The notes under the pieces were generated by a model. That model worked only from the letters and a program-made list of their open reading frames with translations, was not told the DNA's origin and did no database searches. This document shows, one piece after another, positions 10,681 through 22,717 of a stretch of DNA of 64,000 bases. The position numbers and the translations under genes were made by a program. This stretch comes from Pyxicephalus adspersus (lineage: Eukaryota > Chordata > Amphibia > Anura > Pyxicephalidae): positions 15,610,520 to 15,674,519 of the forward strand of contig NC_092864.1 of the NCBI RefSeq assembly GCF_032062135.1. The letters run 5' to 3'. Within the stretch, counting starts at the first letter, position 1. Every line of letters starts with the position of its first letter.

Positions 10681-11830
10681 TAAAATGGCCTGAATATATG
10701 GAAATCTTAACATATACTTTGGGTTTCAATCACTTTCTAACAGTTTAGATGTGTTTTTACATCACAGAGCTGGTGGGATTTTGAAGATGAATTAAAAAAT
10801 AATTCCTATAGCTATAGAGATCAATGAGGGCTCGTTGTAAAATTATTTTACTGCCTGTTTTTAAAATGATAATACCTTGGTGTGGCTAAAGGAGCAGTTT
10901 AGTTGAAACCAACTTTATCTCCAAAAATGTACTTTGATGTTCCCCCATTTCCTAATGTGTACAAATGAACATTCTCATCATCAAATCATTTTCCTTTTTC
11001 CCAGGTCTGTATTTCCCCTTTTGGTACCAAAGCATCAGAGAAATTTAGAAATCGGTTTAATTTTTTTTTAAATTTTGGTTCTCATTTGGAAATTTGTAGC
11101 TACATTCAGCTAAAGGGAAGATGGTGCAATGGGTATAAGGTGGAGTCAGAAGACCCTGTAAAGATCAGAAAATATGCTGTTATATCTTTCGTTGCTTGGT
11201 GGTGCTGCCTACATTGCAGTTCCTATTTTCTAAATTAATCACATGAAAGAATATTTCGTCATTATTAGGCTCTGAATAGTCCCAGACTGTATACTGGGTC
11301 TTGACCTTGTTGAGAATAAGTCTTCCTGATGCTAAGACCACCACCGTCATTAAAATGCCAAGTAACAGGTAGATTGTGGCCAGGTGGTAACGTTGGATCG
11401 TACTATTTGATGGATGTGCATTGAAAATTAAAAGCGATGGAACTCTTTATGGACTTTCCGGACGAAAATGACAATTGTCCATTTCTCCTCCTTTTAACTT
11501 TCTCCTGCTGATCCAGGGCCTTTAATACCCTAATGGAAAGCATGCATTGTACTTCAGCTTGACTTCTCGTGTTTTTCAAGTTCTGTTCCAAAAAAAACAC
11601 TAAAATCAGAGATCATCTAACTCAGCAAAGCAACTAGCATTTCAGTCTCAAATTTGTAATAGCAGTCAACATATATGTCTCACCACTGTTTTACACATGA
11701 AGAGGTGGGCATGAAAGTATGCAACTGCCCTCAGGCAAGAAAATGGTTTGGTTCTTTAACATAACAGCTTGATACAACATTATGTAATTACAATGAATGA
11801 GGCAGCAGGGAAGACAACATTGTTGTCCCA
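10681..11830. other. Intron 1, no recognised element
   Basis: AT-rich intron. No exon or repeat family was identified. Confidence 0.4.
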
Positions 11831-12238
11831 CTTTCTGACCTGGTAAAAAATTGCTCCCCTAGCTGTTCTCTTTGCTCCACCAATGACCTACTAATTATTT
11901 CCTCACTCATAACCTCATCACACTCATGGCTCCAAGACTTTTCTAGAGCTGCCCTGACTCTCTAGAATGGTCTTCCTCTTCCTATTCGGCTTGCTCCTAC
12001 TTTCTGCTCATTTAAAGGGCACTCAAAACCCATCTTTCCAAACTTACCTACTTGTCTTCTTCTGTCTCTTAAACCCCTCACTACTTACCCACCATTCCAT
12101 ATCTCCCCTCCTTTTGTGCATTACTTTCCCCATCTCCTAGATTTTAAGCTCTTGGGGGAGGGTCCTCTGCTCCTCCTGTGTCACTGTCTGTATATGTCTG
12201 TCATGTTTGTTATTATTATTAATATTACTAATAAAAAA
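11831..12238 (+). mobile_element. L2-type LINE, 3' end
   Basis: Covers the last part of the LINE ORF2 and its 3' UTR: the block around CACTCATAACCTCATCACAC, then CTCTAGAATGGTCTTCCTCT, then TTTTAAGCTCTTGGGGGAGG, ending in a short ATT repeat. It aligns by eye with 53941-54552. The reverse transcriptase core is absent (5' truncation). Confidence 0.85.
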
Positions 12239-12739
12239 CTAATATTACCCACACTGTACAAATAAATTAGGAATCATATCAATGTGTATCTTTATGTTTA
12301 TTATCATTTAATGTCATTTTGACCCAAGTCATGCATGTCTGAAATACTACCTTCATCTATTTTGTTCTTAAAAAAACTTAAATTGGAAATTTAAATGTAA
12401 AGATGTTCTGTAACTTCCTACAGAATTATTACTGAATGTGGAATGGGCTAAGTTATTCTCAAGATGTTTTTTTTATACATTCAAATGCATTATTATAGTT
12501 GAATTCTAAATGAAGCTATTTTTGTGAGAGCAAAACAAAAACTTGTCAAAATAAGTAAAACCAATAGAGAAACTCAACTGGCAGTTTCTACAAATTACTA
12601 ATGTAAATGTAGAAGTAGATGGTGATAGGACAATGTGTCTATTTTACATGCAGTTAAGAGGGTGCAAGGGCTGCTAAGAATAGTCAGATTACTTGGTATA
12701 GATCAGAAAACATGTTAGGAGATATGTGTTATCCAACGA
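12239..12739. other. Intron 1, no recognised element
   Basis: AT-rich sequence without recognisable features. Confidence 0.4.
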
Positions 12740-13285
12740 TCCCACGTTGAAAGCCAAATCAGTCTAGCGCACCCCCTTTATCTCACCGATGGCATCACTT
12801 GCAGCAAAAAAGGAGATCAAGCACATCCGTCCATTGCTCTGCAGCTTGCAGCATCCCTAGTTTCTTCTGTAGCTATGCCCACAATTGGCTACTGGCCCTT
12901 TATAGCTTCCCAGCCTCCAGTTGCCCATTTTAGTGTTTAGCTAGGTTGACCTGCTAGTTCTCTGATCCTGTAATTGTTTGCTGCCTGGAACAATCTTTTC
13001 TTGTGACCCTAACTCTGCTTTGACTCAATCCTTAAATATCGTGTCATACCTGTGTATGACTATTGGCATGTATGACCATTCTTTGACTTGCCTCTGCTGG
13101 ATCTTTGGATTCCCTGGTTACTCACCCTGAGCTGTCTGTTTTCCCATTGTGTCCTGTGGGCTCCTGATCCACTATCACCCTTCCCAGACACCAACCTTTG
13201 CATACTAAAGTCCTGGGGCAACTGTGTGCTGGGATGGCCCAACTACCCTCCCGATGCTGATCCCCCCATGGTGAAGAGGTGAAGA
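12740..13285 (+). mobile_element. Possible solo LTR (Gypsy-like style)
   Basis: A GC-richer block with many CTGCCTGGAACA, ACCTGCTAGTTC and CTTTGACTTGCC phrases, in the style of frog Gypsy LTRs, and base composition unlike its AT-rich surroundings. Ends and target duplication could not be fixed, so the call is tentative. The open frames in both directions here are not considered genes. Confidence 0.35.
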
Positions 13286-14064
13286 GACTTTAGAAAAAAT
13301 CAGTATATTTCAACGAATTATCTATTTTTTCATTTTTTTTCTATATCCTACTGTGGATAAATTCTTCTTGACAGCCACATTCTCCCACATGCTTAGTTCA
13401 GGCTTGTATCAATTTAACAATCCATCTTGAAAACATATTCAACGCTTGTGTGGGATAGAATTGATAAAGCAAAGACATGACAAGATAGCACTGTCCACTT
13501 CATCCCAGCAGCCTGATTTGCGTTTAATCAATATTACATGTCAAGTATTCAGCTGGCAGCACACAAAACCTTCCTTCCACGAGCCTGCCTGCTGGAATAC
13601 TTCATTGGAGAAGACTTGTAACAGCATATGAGGCGCACAGCAAATTATTGCACATGGATGGCACTGATTTTAGAATGCTTATGGCTTGATAAAAATAACA
13701 TAATGAACAATAATGGCCTTGAATCCAAAGCCACCAATCACATTTATCTTCAGACTTATTCCCACCAGAATGCATTTTAATGGATTTTCAGCAGAATGAA
13801 AATCAACTAAGGTTAAAAACCAATAATAATGGATGGGAGATATTCAAAGTGTTAAGAGAACTGGTGCATGCAGATGATGATTTCCATTTTTGATTTTATT
13901 GATGGAGTCCTTGGATGCTTATCTAAAATGTACATAAAAAAGTGTGTGAGCATGAGCAAAAGTATTAAATGGAATGAATAGTGCATCACTAATTCAACCT
14001 AATTTTTGAGTAAGTGGGTGACAAAGCAGAAGAGCAATCGAGATACAGTTGTCACCCAATAACA
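13286..14064. other. Intron 1, apparently unique sequence
   Basis: No repeat recognised. The stretch 13480-13690 is less AT-rich and could be conserved noncoding DNA, but nothing in the sequence proves it. Confidence 0.35.
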
Positions 14065-14289
14065 TTAGCGAGAACTAAACTTTAGAAATGAATAATCATA
14101 ACCAGGCAGGTCGTTTATGGCATAAGGGACAGGTGATGACCCTTCTGCAATAAAAGAACCTTATCTGCCTAATCGCAATATGCAGTCGCCTGTCTCCATT
14201 CTGTCATGGGCACCACCACCTTCATTCTTCTCCTTTTTCTGGTTTCATTCTTCAGGCCATCTTGATCCTTAATTCTTGATTGCCTAGTC

Positions 14290-15040
14290 CAGAGGTAGGC
14301 ATACTCCGGCCTTTAGGCCCGATATGGCCTAGCCAGTTTTCCGGCCTAACGCCCCCCCCAGTTATTTATTGCTGGATCGGGCCCATTTGAATTGTCGCAT
14401 TATCACAAGTTTCCACAATATCATTGATATCATCGAGTTGCCGCACAGTAGCCTTAATTACTATGCCTAAAGAGCAGAAGCAATGCGCATCTACCAGTCT
14501 CCGGAAGGTTGACCTCGAACGTCATGTCTTCAATGGACTGACAATTTATTCTTCGTCCAACGTGCCAACAAAACCCTGTGTTTAGTGTGCAACGACACCA
14601 ACAGCACTTTCAAGCGGTTGAATCTCAAGGGGCATTTCGATGCCAAGCACGCGCAGACGTACAGAGACTTTCATTGACTTCTACCGTCAGCTGCCACATG
14701 CTCAGTTTCCAATGTTGTTAGCTCGTGCCAAGCATGTGATTGCAATGTTTGGCAGCACTTATTCGTGCGAGCAGCTGTTCTCCATAATGAAGTTTTGTAA
14801 GAACAATCTGCGCTCTCAGCTCACTGACAATCACCTTAATGACATTCTGATGCTAAACTTCTCATCATTAGAACCTGATATTGTATCCGTCTCTAAGAAC
14901 ATGCAACATCATGTTTCCCATTGATCGTACTGTTTTTTTAAATAAAAAACCTTTCCTTGGACATCTTGTTTTCTCTGGCCTAGTGTGTTTTCTTGACCTC
15001 CTGAAATTGCCTAGTAGTCCAAAAAGTTTGCCGACCGCTC
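14290..15040 (+). mobile_element. Internally deleted hAT transposon
   Basis: Ends CAGAGGTAGGCATACT and its inverse AGTTTGCCGACCGCTC. Flanking 8-bp target sites GCCTAGTC (14282-14289) and GACTACTC (15041-15048) match at six of eight positions. Inside are the start and end of a hAT transposase with the middle deleted. It is inserted in the palindromic centre of a T2-like MITE. Confidence 0.85.
14545..14924 (+). pseudogene. hAT transposase remnant (zinc finger plus C-terminal dimerisation region)
   Basis: Around 14555-14655 the translation gives FVQRANKTLCLVCNDT and then LKGHFDAKHA, a BED-like C2H2 finger (C--C, H----H). A different frame at 14640-14924 gives AMFGSTYSCEQLFSIMKFCK and LRSQLTDNHLNDIL, the conserved hAT C-terminal block (FGSTY-CEQ-FS-MK...RS-LTD-HL). 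The catalytic middle is missing and the frame changes, so no active enzyme can be made. The order finger-then-dimerisation block and the hAT termini agree. Confidence 0.85.
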
Positions 15041-15448
15041 GACTACTCGATCAAGAATAATTGGGAGTGCAGAGCCTCCCAGGATACCATGCATTTCCAG
15101 TAGGCTACTGGCTGTTCCTTCTACGCATGCCTGAGCATCTCGGGCGTGTGCGGAAGGAGTCCTTTTATCAATAGGGAAAAAAAATTGCCAACCTGAGATC
15201 AGCAAGTTTTCTCCCAATCTACGTCACCTAATCTTGCGCCTGTGCAATGCAAGATCGGGTGACGTAGGAAGAAGAACGCGAAAAAAGAGAGAAGAAGATG
15301 GTGGCACCTGGCACTCCCTCTGCACCAGCCAAAGACAGATGCTGGTACGTTGCGGGACCTGATGAAAGAAACCTCCTGACAGATAGACTGCTCTGTGGGG
15401 TTAAAGGTAAGTGTGATTTTTTTTGTTTTGGGTTTCCTTTCGCTTTAA

Positions 15449-17215
15449 GTGCATGGACCTTCACAGCAGGAATTGGGGTCACCAGGTATAGACTTAAAAA
15501 AACACCAAACAATGGTCTCACCCTTACAGCAATCTTCTGTGAACTATAGATCTATGTTCCTATATGTGCACCAGAAAAAAAGGTAAATATGTAAAAAATA
15601 AAAAAACTAATTCAGCCAAAACATTTAGGGGCTGAAAAGCAGCAATATATTACAATTTTGTTTTCATATATATATTTTTTTGGCCTCTGACCTCCATTGT
15701 TATCTGTGAGTAGCCTTCAAAATCATATGCCATATATGCTTGAATAAAAAACAATCCAAATATAAACCAAGATACCTACTATAGACTCAAGTATAAACCA
15801 AAGGCAAAAACACGTCTGGCACTGCTAACATTCAAAACAGTAATCAACAGAAAAGCCAATAAAATGAAAGTGAATAAATACATCAAAAAAACATTTATTT
15901 AAAATGGTGAAAAAAATGAATTATTGTGGGCTCGGCTTGTAGTTTATAGGTTAAACAAGTCGTTTTTTTCTTTACCTTTTTAACAAAAGGGGGAACCTTT
16001 GAAATAACTTTCATGTGTTCAGGGAACCCCTGCTATAATTATTATACCCACAAGTAACAGTACAAGAACATAATGGTCAATGGGAAGTTATGGTAAGTTA
16101 CTGGTCATTGAGTAGAATGTCACCCTTACAGATAGGTAAAAAAGATCATTGGTAACTGACCTGAGAGAAACAAATTGCCCATTGCCTATAAGGAACTGCT
16201 AGCAAACCTCTAAAGGAAACACTGGGTTAAACCAATATGCACTTTTAAATTAGATATAATTTGTAATTTGCTCTTGAATGATCTTATATGCATTAGTATT
16301 GGCTACCTGTAGATGGTCATGTATTCTCCATGTGTAACATGGAGTAACGTGTGCTACAAACAACTTGTCTTTGACAGTTATGATCTGTCAAACTAAAGAT
16401 GCAGTTACATAATATGCCACTAGGTGTTACTTGAGAATAAACCTAGATTTTAATTACATTTCAAGGGCAAATTATTTTAGTATATACTTAAATATATCAT
16501 AATTTAAAATATGAATTCTAATCTTTTTGATGTATGTAAAAGACATAAAACCTACAGTAATGGATTAACATGCACAGTACAAAGCTTGGCATAGCAAATG
16601 TCTATGCAGTTTGAGCTCAGCTGGGAAATCAGTAGGGATATTAATTTGACAATGGTTAAACCAAAAAACAAACAATGCTGATCTTTTGAGGAAATTGTGC
16701 ACAATGAAATTGTAAAGAAAGAAAAAAATGTTTCATTTGTTTGAAAAATGTGGATCGCAGTTTATACAGCTGGGGCTATGGAATAATCTTAGAAAAAACA
16801 GGATACTAGTTAAAAGAGCATCAGCAATCATAAAGTGTCAACCCCCCCCCCCCCCCTTCCCCCCCACACACACACACTTTCCCAGGTTTAATAATTGGTA
16901 TTGCTATTATCCTAAAATAACTCAAAGGAAATCAGCGCAGTCACAGTGACCAGCGTCTGTCTGACTTACCTGTGAGTGACAGAGGGTGCACAGGCTAAGC
17001 AGCGAGAGCAGAGGTGGGGATCGCATCCACCTGGGGGGGGACAAAAGACAAACAGGATTAGCCATTAAATCCAGGATCCCTTCACATCATTTCTCCTGTT
17101 TCAAAAGAATCTGCCAGGATGGAAATATACATTAGCTGGTTTGTTTTACATGCTCTGCAGTCATCTTCATTCTTGCTTTATTACCATGTTTAGTTAAAAT
17201 TGGACAAAAGGCACT
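15449..17215. other. Intron 1, mostly AT-rich; C-run at 16841-16860
   Basis: A pyrimidine tract of mainly C followed by (CA)n lies at about 16841-16876. Otherwise no element or exon was recognised. Confidence 0.45.
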
Positions 17216-17590
17216 TTAATATTAATATTATTATTATTACTACTAATAAACAGGATTTATATGGAGCCAACATATTACGCAGCGCTGTATATTAAATAGG
17301 GGTTGCAAATGACAGACAAATACAGACAGTGACACAGGAGGAGGAGAGGAACCTGCCCCGAAGAGCTTAGAATCTAGGAGATGGGGGAAGTAACATACAA
17401 TAGGAAGGGAGATATGGAATTATGGGAAGTAGTGAGGGTTTAGAAGACAGAAGAAGATGGATAGGCAACATTGAAAAAATGGATTTCAAGTGGTCTTTTA
17501 AATGAGCAGAAAGTAGGAGCAAGCCGAATAGGATGAGGAAGACCATTCCAGAGAGTTGGGGCCACTCTAGAAAAGTCTTGGAAAGTTGCT
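17216..17590 (-). mobile_element. L2-type LINE 3' end, reverse orientation
   Basis: Read on the plus strand it starts with an ATT-type repeat, then AACATATTACGCAGCGCTGT, GAGCTTAGAATCTAGG and finally CATTCCAGAGAGTTGGGGCC. It is the reverse complement of the LINE tails at 11831 and 53941. Confidence 0.85.
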
Positions 17591-17999
17591 CCTATACAGA
17601 GCTGATGGAGTTGAGTCTTTCATTATTGGAATGGCAGTAGTAGAATCTTGTACTGTGTTGGCAATTTATAAATGCAAAAATTTTGTAGCTCAGGTGAAAC
17701 CCCTTTTTTGCTAACTTAATAAAAATGCTAGAATTAATTTTGGACTTAAGGCAGAATACTAGGACTCCTTAAAAGACATTTAAAAAAATTAGGGGTTGAG
17801 GCTAGGTTGGCGAATGAAAAATAGGTGCATAAAAGGCAGGACCCTGGATCGGGTATGTGACAAATGCAATCTGAGAAGGTATAAATTCAATTTTTATACA
17901 TACGTACGGTTGGCTTCTCCTGGAATTAAAGCAAACTGCTGCTGTGCTCCCCGGAGCAGCAAACCCCACCACAGGTAAATGATTGAGCCTGAGCTAATT
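17591..17999. other. Intron 1, no recognised element
   Basis: No feature recognised between two L2 tails. Confidence 0.4.
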
Positions 18000-18185
18000 T
18001 TTGTTATTATTATTAATATTATTATTTATAAATGGGATTTATATAGTGCCAACATATTACACAGCGCTGTACATTAAATAGGGGCTGCAAATGACAGACA
18101 GTGACACAGGAGGAGGAGAGGACCCTGCCCTGAGCAGTTTACAATCTAGGAGGTGGGGGGATTACCACACAATAGGGAGGACGTT
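18000..18185 (-). mobile_element. L2-type LINE 3' tail, short copy
   Basis: ATT repeat, GCCAACATATTACACAGCGC, GACAGTGACACAGGAGGAGG and CAGTTTACAATCTAGG, again reversed. Only the 3' UTR is present. Confidence 0.85.
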
Positions 18186-18756
18186 CTTTCTCCCAAGGGA
18201 TAGCAACTGTGCAGCCAAAGTGACTTTGATTTTTTGATTGCAGATATATGCACACAATTATTACAAACCATTTGCCACAGTGTTCTGCCACAGATTAAAC
18301 TACAGTCCTAACCAGATCTAAAATAGGCTTTAGATTGAAAAATAAAATTAATGGCTACAAAGTCACCTTAAATCCCAACTACAGACTAGCTGCCTCTTTC
18401 CCTAACCCCCTTTGAGCAACCCCCAAACCCCTTTACAAAAAAAAAAAGTTTTTCCATCTCTAGGAGTTTTTGGCAACACGCTAATGTTACATGGCTTTGT
18501 TATCTGCCAACATTGGGTGGTTCCTGAATACTGCAAAGTACATTGCTATGTGACAGTGTACAGTATATGTCTTTGAGCCGAGAGTGTTTTGATGATAGGG
18601 TCCTTGACACCCTGAGCTCATAGGAAGTGCATTAAATAGTGCAAGGCATCTCAGAAGCGGCTCAGAGCATGTTTGCTAAGTCTGCAGGGGATAGCGGGAG
18701 CCATAGGGTAAATATTGCATTGAAAGTTACTTTCAATTTCCCACATATATATATAT
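18186..18756. other. Intron 1, no recognised element
   Basis: AT-rich sequence ending in a short (AT)n run in which the next element sits. Confidence 0.4.
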
Positions 18757-19450
18757 TGTGGTATATTACTGGGGGTTGCTCATGATAACGGTATGCTTAC
18801 AGGGCAGATCAGAAGCAGTAGACTCCAAAAGTCCAAAATAACAGCAGGTTTATTTGTTTAGGCAAGTGTTAGGGCACACTCTCCAGCACTTCAGAACAAA
18901 AATAACCAACAGTAGCCCGGCTGGGCCTCTTGCTACCTCACTTAGGGGCCCTCTCTTACTAACACACACTAAATCAACACTGTTTCACTCACAGTTCCAA
19001 TCTGGTTTTGCCCGCTGGCTTTCCTGGAACTGTGTCCACTCTCATGCGGCCTGGAACCCACTCTGACTCCCTTCTCCTGCCTTGAACAGATTCTGTCTCC
19101 CTTCACAGCCTAGAACAGTTTCTGCCTGCCTTCTCAGCCTAGAACCCTCTGGTTGCCTTCTCAGCCTGGAACCCTCTGGCTGCCTTCTCATCACACTCCA
19201 GCCTCTGACTGATGACACTACAGCCTGCCACACACTGGCTGATCATCTCTCCATTGCACCTGAGTGCATGTGAATATAACCCAAATCAGGCTTGGGTTGG
19301 GCCAGGGAACCCACCCTTTCACTCCCTTGGCCGACTCCAGGGCCCTATAGTCCCTGGTTTCTTCCCTAGGAAACCTATCCAAACCTATTAATACTCTCTT
19401 TCCCTGGAGCCTTTAATACACTTTCCTGCCACTCTTAGTGACACTCTTTC

Positions 19451-19453
<3 letters not shown>
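18757..19453. mobile_element. Solo LTR-like element with TG...CA ends
   Basis: A 697-bp GC-rich block begins TGTGGTATATTACTGGGG and ends CACTCTTTCACA. It lies between runs of AT dinucleotides, so a target duplication cannot be read. TG...CA ends, the lack of coding content and the abrupt compositional change suggest a solo LTR. Its centre contains a 27-bp minisatellite. Confidence 0.5.
19105..19190. repeat. 27-bp minisatellite inside the LTR-like element
   Basis: CAGCCTAGAACCCTCTGG and CAGCCTGGAACCCTCTGG begin two successive 27-base units, each ending TGCCTTCT. A slightly longer relative precedes them. The 9-codon period keeps frames open on both strands by chance. Confidence 0.85.

Positions 19454-19506
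<53 letters not shown>
19454..19506. repeat. (TA)n microsatellite
   Basis: Nearly pure AT dinucleotide run directly abutting the LTR-like element. Confidence 0.95.
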
Positions 19507-20418
19507 GAATTATAAATGGATTTGTCATTTAAAAATCAGATGCAAGGTCAACCTCAACCTAGTAATGAATTACTTTAATAATATTTTTTTTATCCTTTTA
19601 CTCTTCAAACCTATTTTTAGAAATAGAAATGGTATATGTTTTATTGTAAAAGAATGAATTTCAAAGCCTTTTTCACACCTGAACTGCATTTCTTAGATCA
19701 AGGTCGGACGGTATATAAAAGGTTTGCTGGAGGTCTCATGAGACGATACGTGCGTCACTGCTCCACATTTGCACACTACCACCTTCATCACAAACAAGGC
19801 TATTTATAACAGCGATGGTGAAACAGCAAGAAATACATAAAGCATTGAATTTTGAAGTGACGTGGCAGAAAGTGATCAGATCTGATTCTACAATATGGGC
19901 ATTTGGATTTATGAAAACTCAGAATAATAGGAATGGCAATTACAATTATATTTTAAATATGAGAGGCATTTGCTGAACTCCCTCTGAAAATGTTGGTTCA
20001 CTGGCTCTTGCTTTGGCCTTTTAAGTTCAGAATGCTCCCAATCAATGATCTGGAAAAAAAGTATGCAACTAGGGAAAGTCACAGAAAAGTCTGAAGTCCT
20101 TATTATTATTCCAGTTCACCAAAGCATGATGGCCAACATGACGACCAGGCAGCTAGTATTTTTTTTTTTTTTAATTAATAAATATAGCCTGTATGTGTCT
20201 AAAAAATATACTTAGTTTATACTTTCAGTCAAGAAGCTAAATCCATATTTGAACTTTATATATGGAAACAGTTTTACCTTGCACCTGGCATCTAGGCTTG
20301 TGTATGTCACTTTTATCATAGATGTTTCCAACCGCCTGATGGCACACAGAACAAAGTCTACAGTGCAGCACATCGGTAACATTGTGGGGCAGTGAATCCC
20401 ACAATGTGCACCCATGGA
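19507..20418. other. Intron 1, no recognised element
   Basis: AT-rich sequence without recognised repeats or exons. Confidence 0.4.
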
Positions 20419-20629
20419 GCCTGATTTATTAAAGCTCTCCAAGGCTGGAGAAGATACACTTTCATCAGTGAAGCTTGGTGATACAGCAAACCTGGAATGG
20501 TCCAGAACTGAGAACATTTGCAAACAAATAGTAAATGACTTTTAAGAAATCCATTCCATGTGTGCTGGATCGCCTTCACTGATGAAAGTGTATCCTCTCC
20601 AGCCTTGGGGAGTTTTAATAAATCAGACC
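20419..20629. mobile_element. Foldback MITE ending in GCCTGATTTATTAAAG
   Basis: Left arm GCCTGATTTATTAAAGCTCT, then GGCTGGAGAAGATACACTTT. Right arm AAAGTGTATCCTCTCCAGCC, then AGTTTTAATAAATCAGACCC. The arms are imperfect inverted copies around a spacer, making one long hairpin. I recognise it as an abundant frog foldback family. Confidence 0.85.
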
Positions 20630-21899
20630 CATAGAGTTACTTTACCCAAGTCGGACCAATCAAAATGCCACATATTTCAAATTTGAAAGAGGACTGGAGA
20701 TTGAAGATTGAATCACCTGAAATGGTGTAAAAATTGCAACATTGGAGTGGATTGGTTTGCAGATAAAATGTCATATTGTGCAAATAGTCTGTGAATATTT
20801 ATGTGTGAAACTAAACATTCCTTTATTATAGTCTTTTTAATTCACATTTGTCCCAAAAGTAAATCAACGCGTTTCGCAGATTGTAATGTCTGCTTCTTCA
20901 GGAGCAAAGTGGGCATATCAGACCTGTATAATAAATGATTGATATACATGAAAAAACACAAAACAATAATCTACAAAATGAAAAAAAAACATACTATAAT
21001 AATACATCATATAGAAGAATTGTATATATAATTTAGAGATGCACCACTCAAGGCTATGTTTGCAAGAACCAGCTATGAGGGCCCAGGTTAAGAAGGGTAT
21101 CATCTCTCAATTTTTTTGGGTTTACTTATACTAAAAGAAATATGGGACCTAAAAGGAAAGTTACAGTCCCAGATGATTTGAGATGTGTTCATAATTATAG
21201 CACTATCCAGCACTTTTTAATTTATTAACCAGTTATTAACTTATTAACCAGTAATTATTAAAACTTTTGTAACCTGTCAAGTCGGGAAGTTTGAAATTCT
21301 AATTTTCTCCTAAATATATGCAAGAAAATGAGCCTGATCTCCAGAGAATCTCTATATAACTCATAAATCATGATTAGACATTATTAATCTAAAACACTAA
21401 GACAAATTAAAAATTGGCAGATCTACACTTCTCCCTGTTCTTTCATCACTACCCAGCATATTGCAGAACAAAGCCTAGAAGTTGGCGGCCAGTGGGAAGA
21501 GTCACTTTTAAAGCACAATATCTCATGCAGGTGTGGGAGAGGCGATAAGAAAATCCACAACTTTGAGTTGTCAACAGAAGGATAAACAGGTAATCAATAG
21601 GGACATGTGTTGTAGCAGCAACTAAATAAGGGGATAAAGAGATGTTCTCTCACCTTCTGGTGTGTCTACAGGAAAAGGAATTAAAGGAAATCTCCTTAAT
21701 GGAATACAGATAGAAAATAAAATGACATGGGCAACCACAAGTGCAGAATTCTACCTTTGATTGTGTCCGAAATTCTCAAATACCTTGTGTCACATAATTA
21801 CATCAGGTTGAAAAAAGAAAAAAAGTTCATATAGAAAAGGAAAAAAGGAAACATTCTAGAAAACCTAGTAAAAATAAACATACTAGAAAACCTGCATAT
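20630..21899. other. Intron 1; motif pair GCGTTTCG / CTTCTTCAGG at 20869-20902
   Basis: The motif pair recurs elsewhere in the window. The rest is AT-rich with no recognised element. Confidence 0.45.
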
Positions 21900-22717
21900 T
21901 TCACATAGAAACATAAATGAACAGTTGATCCAGAGGAAGGCAAAAAATCCTTATAAAGTCTGGTTCAATTTACTGCAACGGTAAATAAATCCTTCTTGAT
22001 TCTTTAAGGCAATCGAATGTTCCCTGGATCAACAGTCTATGGTGTCATTTCATTTAAAATGTAATACTCAGTTATAAAATATGGTTATAGAAATGCATCC
22101 AGCCTTTTTATAAAACAACCTACAGAAAGTGTTAAAACTACTTCCTGGGGGAGCCTATTCCACATTTTCACAGACCTTACTGTAAAGAATAACTTCAGAC
22201 AATAAACTTCTTTTCCACCAGGCGCAAAAAACACCCCCTTGTCCTTCACAATGACCTTAGATTGAATAATGTTTAAGCATTTTCTCTATATGGACTGTTT
22301 ATATATTTATACAGGGTGATCATATCCCCGATAAGTCTCTTCTGAAGGGAGAATAGATTCAGTTCAGCTAATCTCTCCTCATAGCTGAGCTCCTCCATTC
22401 CGTTTATTAGTTTAGTTGCCCTTCTCTGCACTCTCCCCAATTTCACAATGTCCTTTTTGTGAACTGATCCCAAACTGGACTGGATATTCCAGATGAGGTC
22501 TGACCAATGCTTTGTACAGGGGCAGGATAATGTCTCCATCTCTGCAGTCTATTCCTCTTTTATTACAATAAAGTACTTTGCTAGCTTAAGATCTTGCAGC
22601 ATTGCATGCTGTTATTAAGTCTATGATCTACCAGAACCCCCAGATCCCTTTCCATTTCTGACTCCCCAAATGTATTCCCCTTATGAAGCATGCATGTTGT
22701 TAGCCCCCAAGTGCATA
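21900..22717 (-). mobile_element. CR1 LINE, 3' part (left half of a split element)
   Basis: The minus-strand translation at about 22280-22480 gives [20 protein letters not shown] followed by [18 protein letters not shown], the C-terminal signature of CR1 ORF2. Plus-strand phrases such as GAGCCTATTCCACATTTTCA and GTTGCCCTTCTCTGCACTCT fit the same family. The element is interrupted at 22717 by a 3-kb insertion and resumes near 25797. Confidence 0.85.

Larger units (their letters stand above)
14065..15448. mobile_element. T2/Kolobok-like MITE split by a hAT insertion
   Basis: The left part starts TTAGCGAGAACTAAAC, a decayed TTAAAG-type terminus. The right part ends GGGTTTCCTTTCGCTTTAA. The sequence either side of the hAT insertion, CTTGATTGCCTAGTC and GATCAAGAATAA, matches the palindromic middle of the related element at 43301-43834. 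The right part (GAAGAAGATGGTGGCACCTG onward) also matches the MITEs at 23683 and 27783. TTAA targets with TTAAAG termini are typical of the Xenopus T2/Kolobok group. Confidence 0.7.

Noticed and set aside
15228..15549. Frames on both strands beginning near GAAGATGGTGGCACC
   Set aside because: The same sequence occurs in three other T2-like MITE copies, so this is repeat DNA.
19042..19273. Frames with repeated SLEPSGCLL-like peptide
   Set aside because: Product of a 27-bp minisatellite that keeps both strands open.
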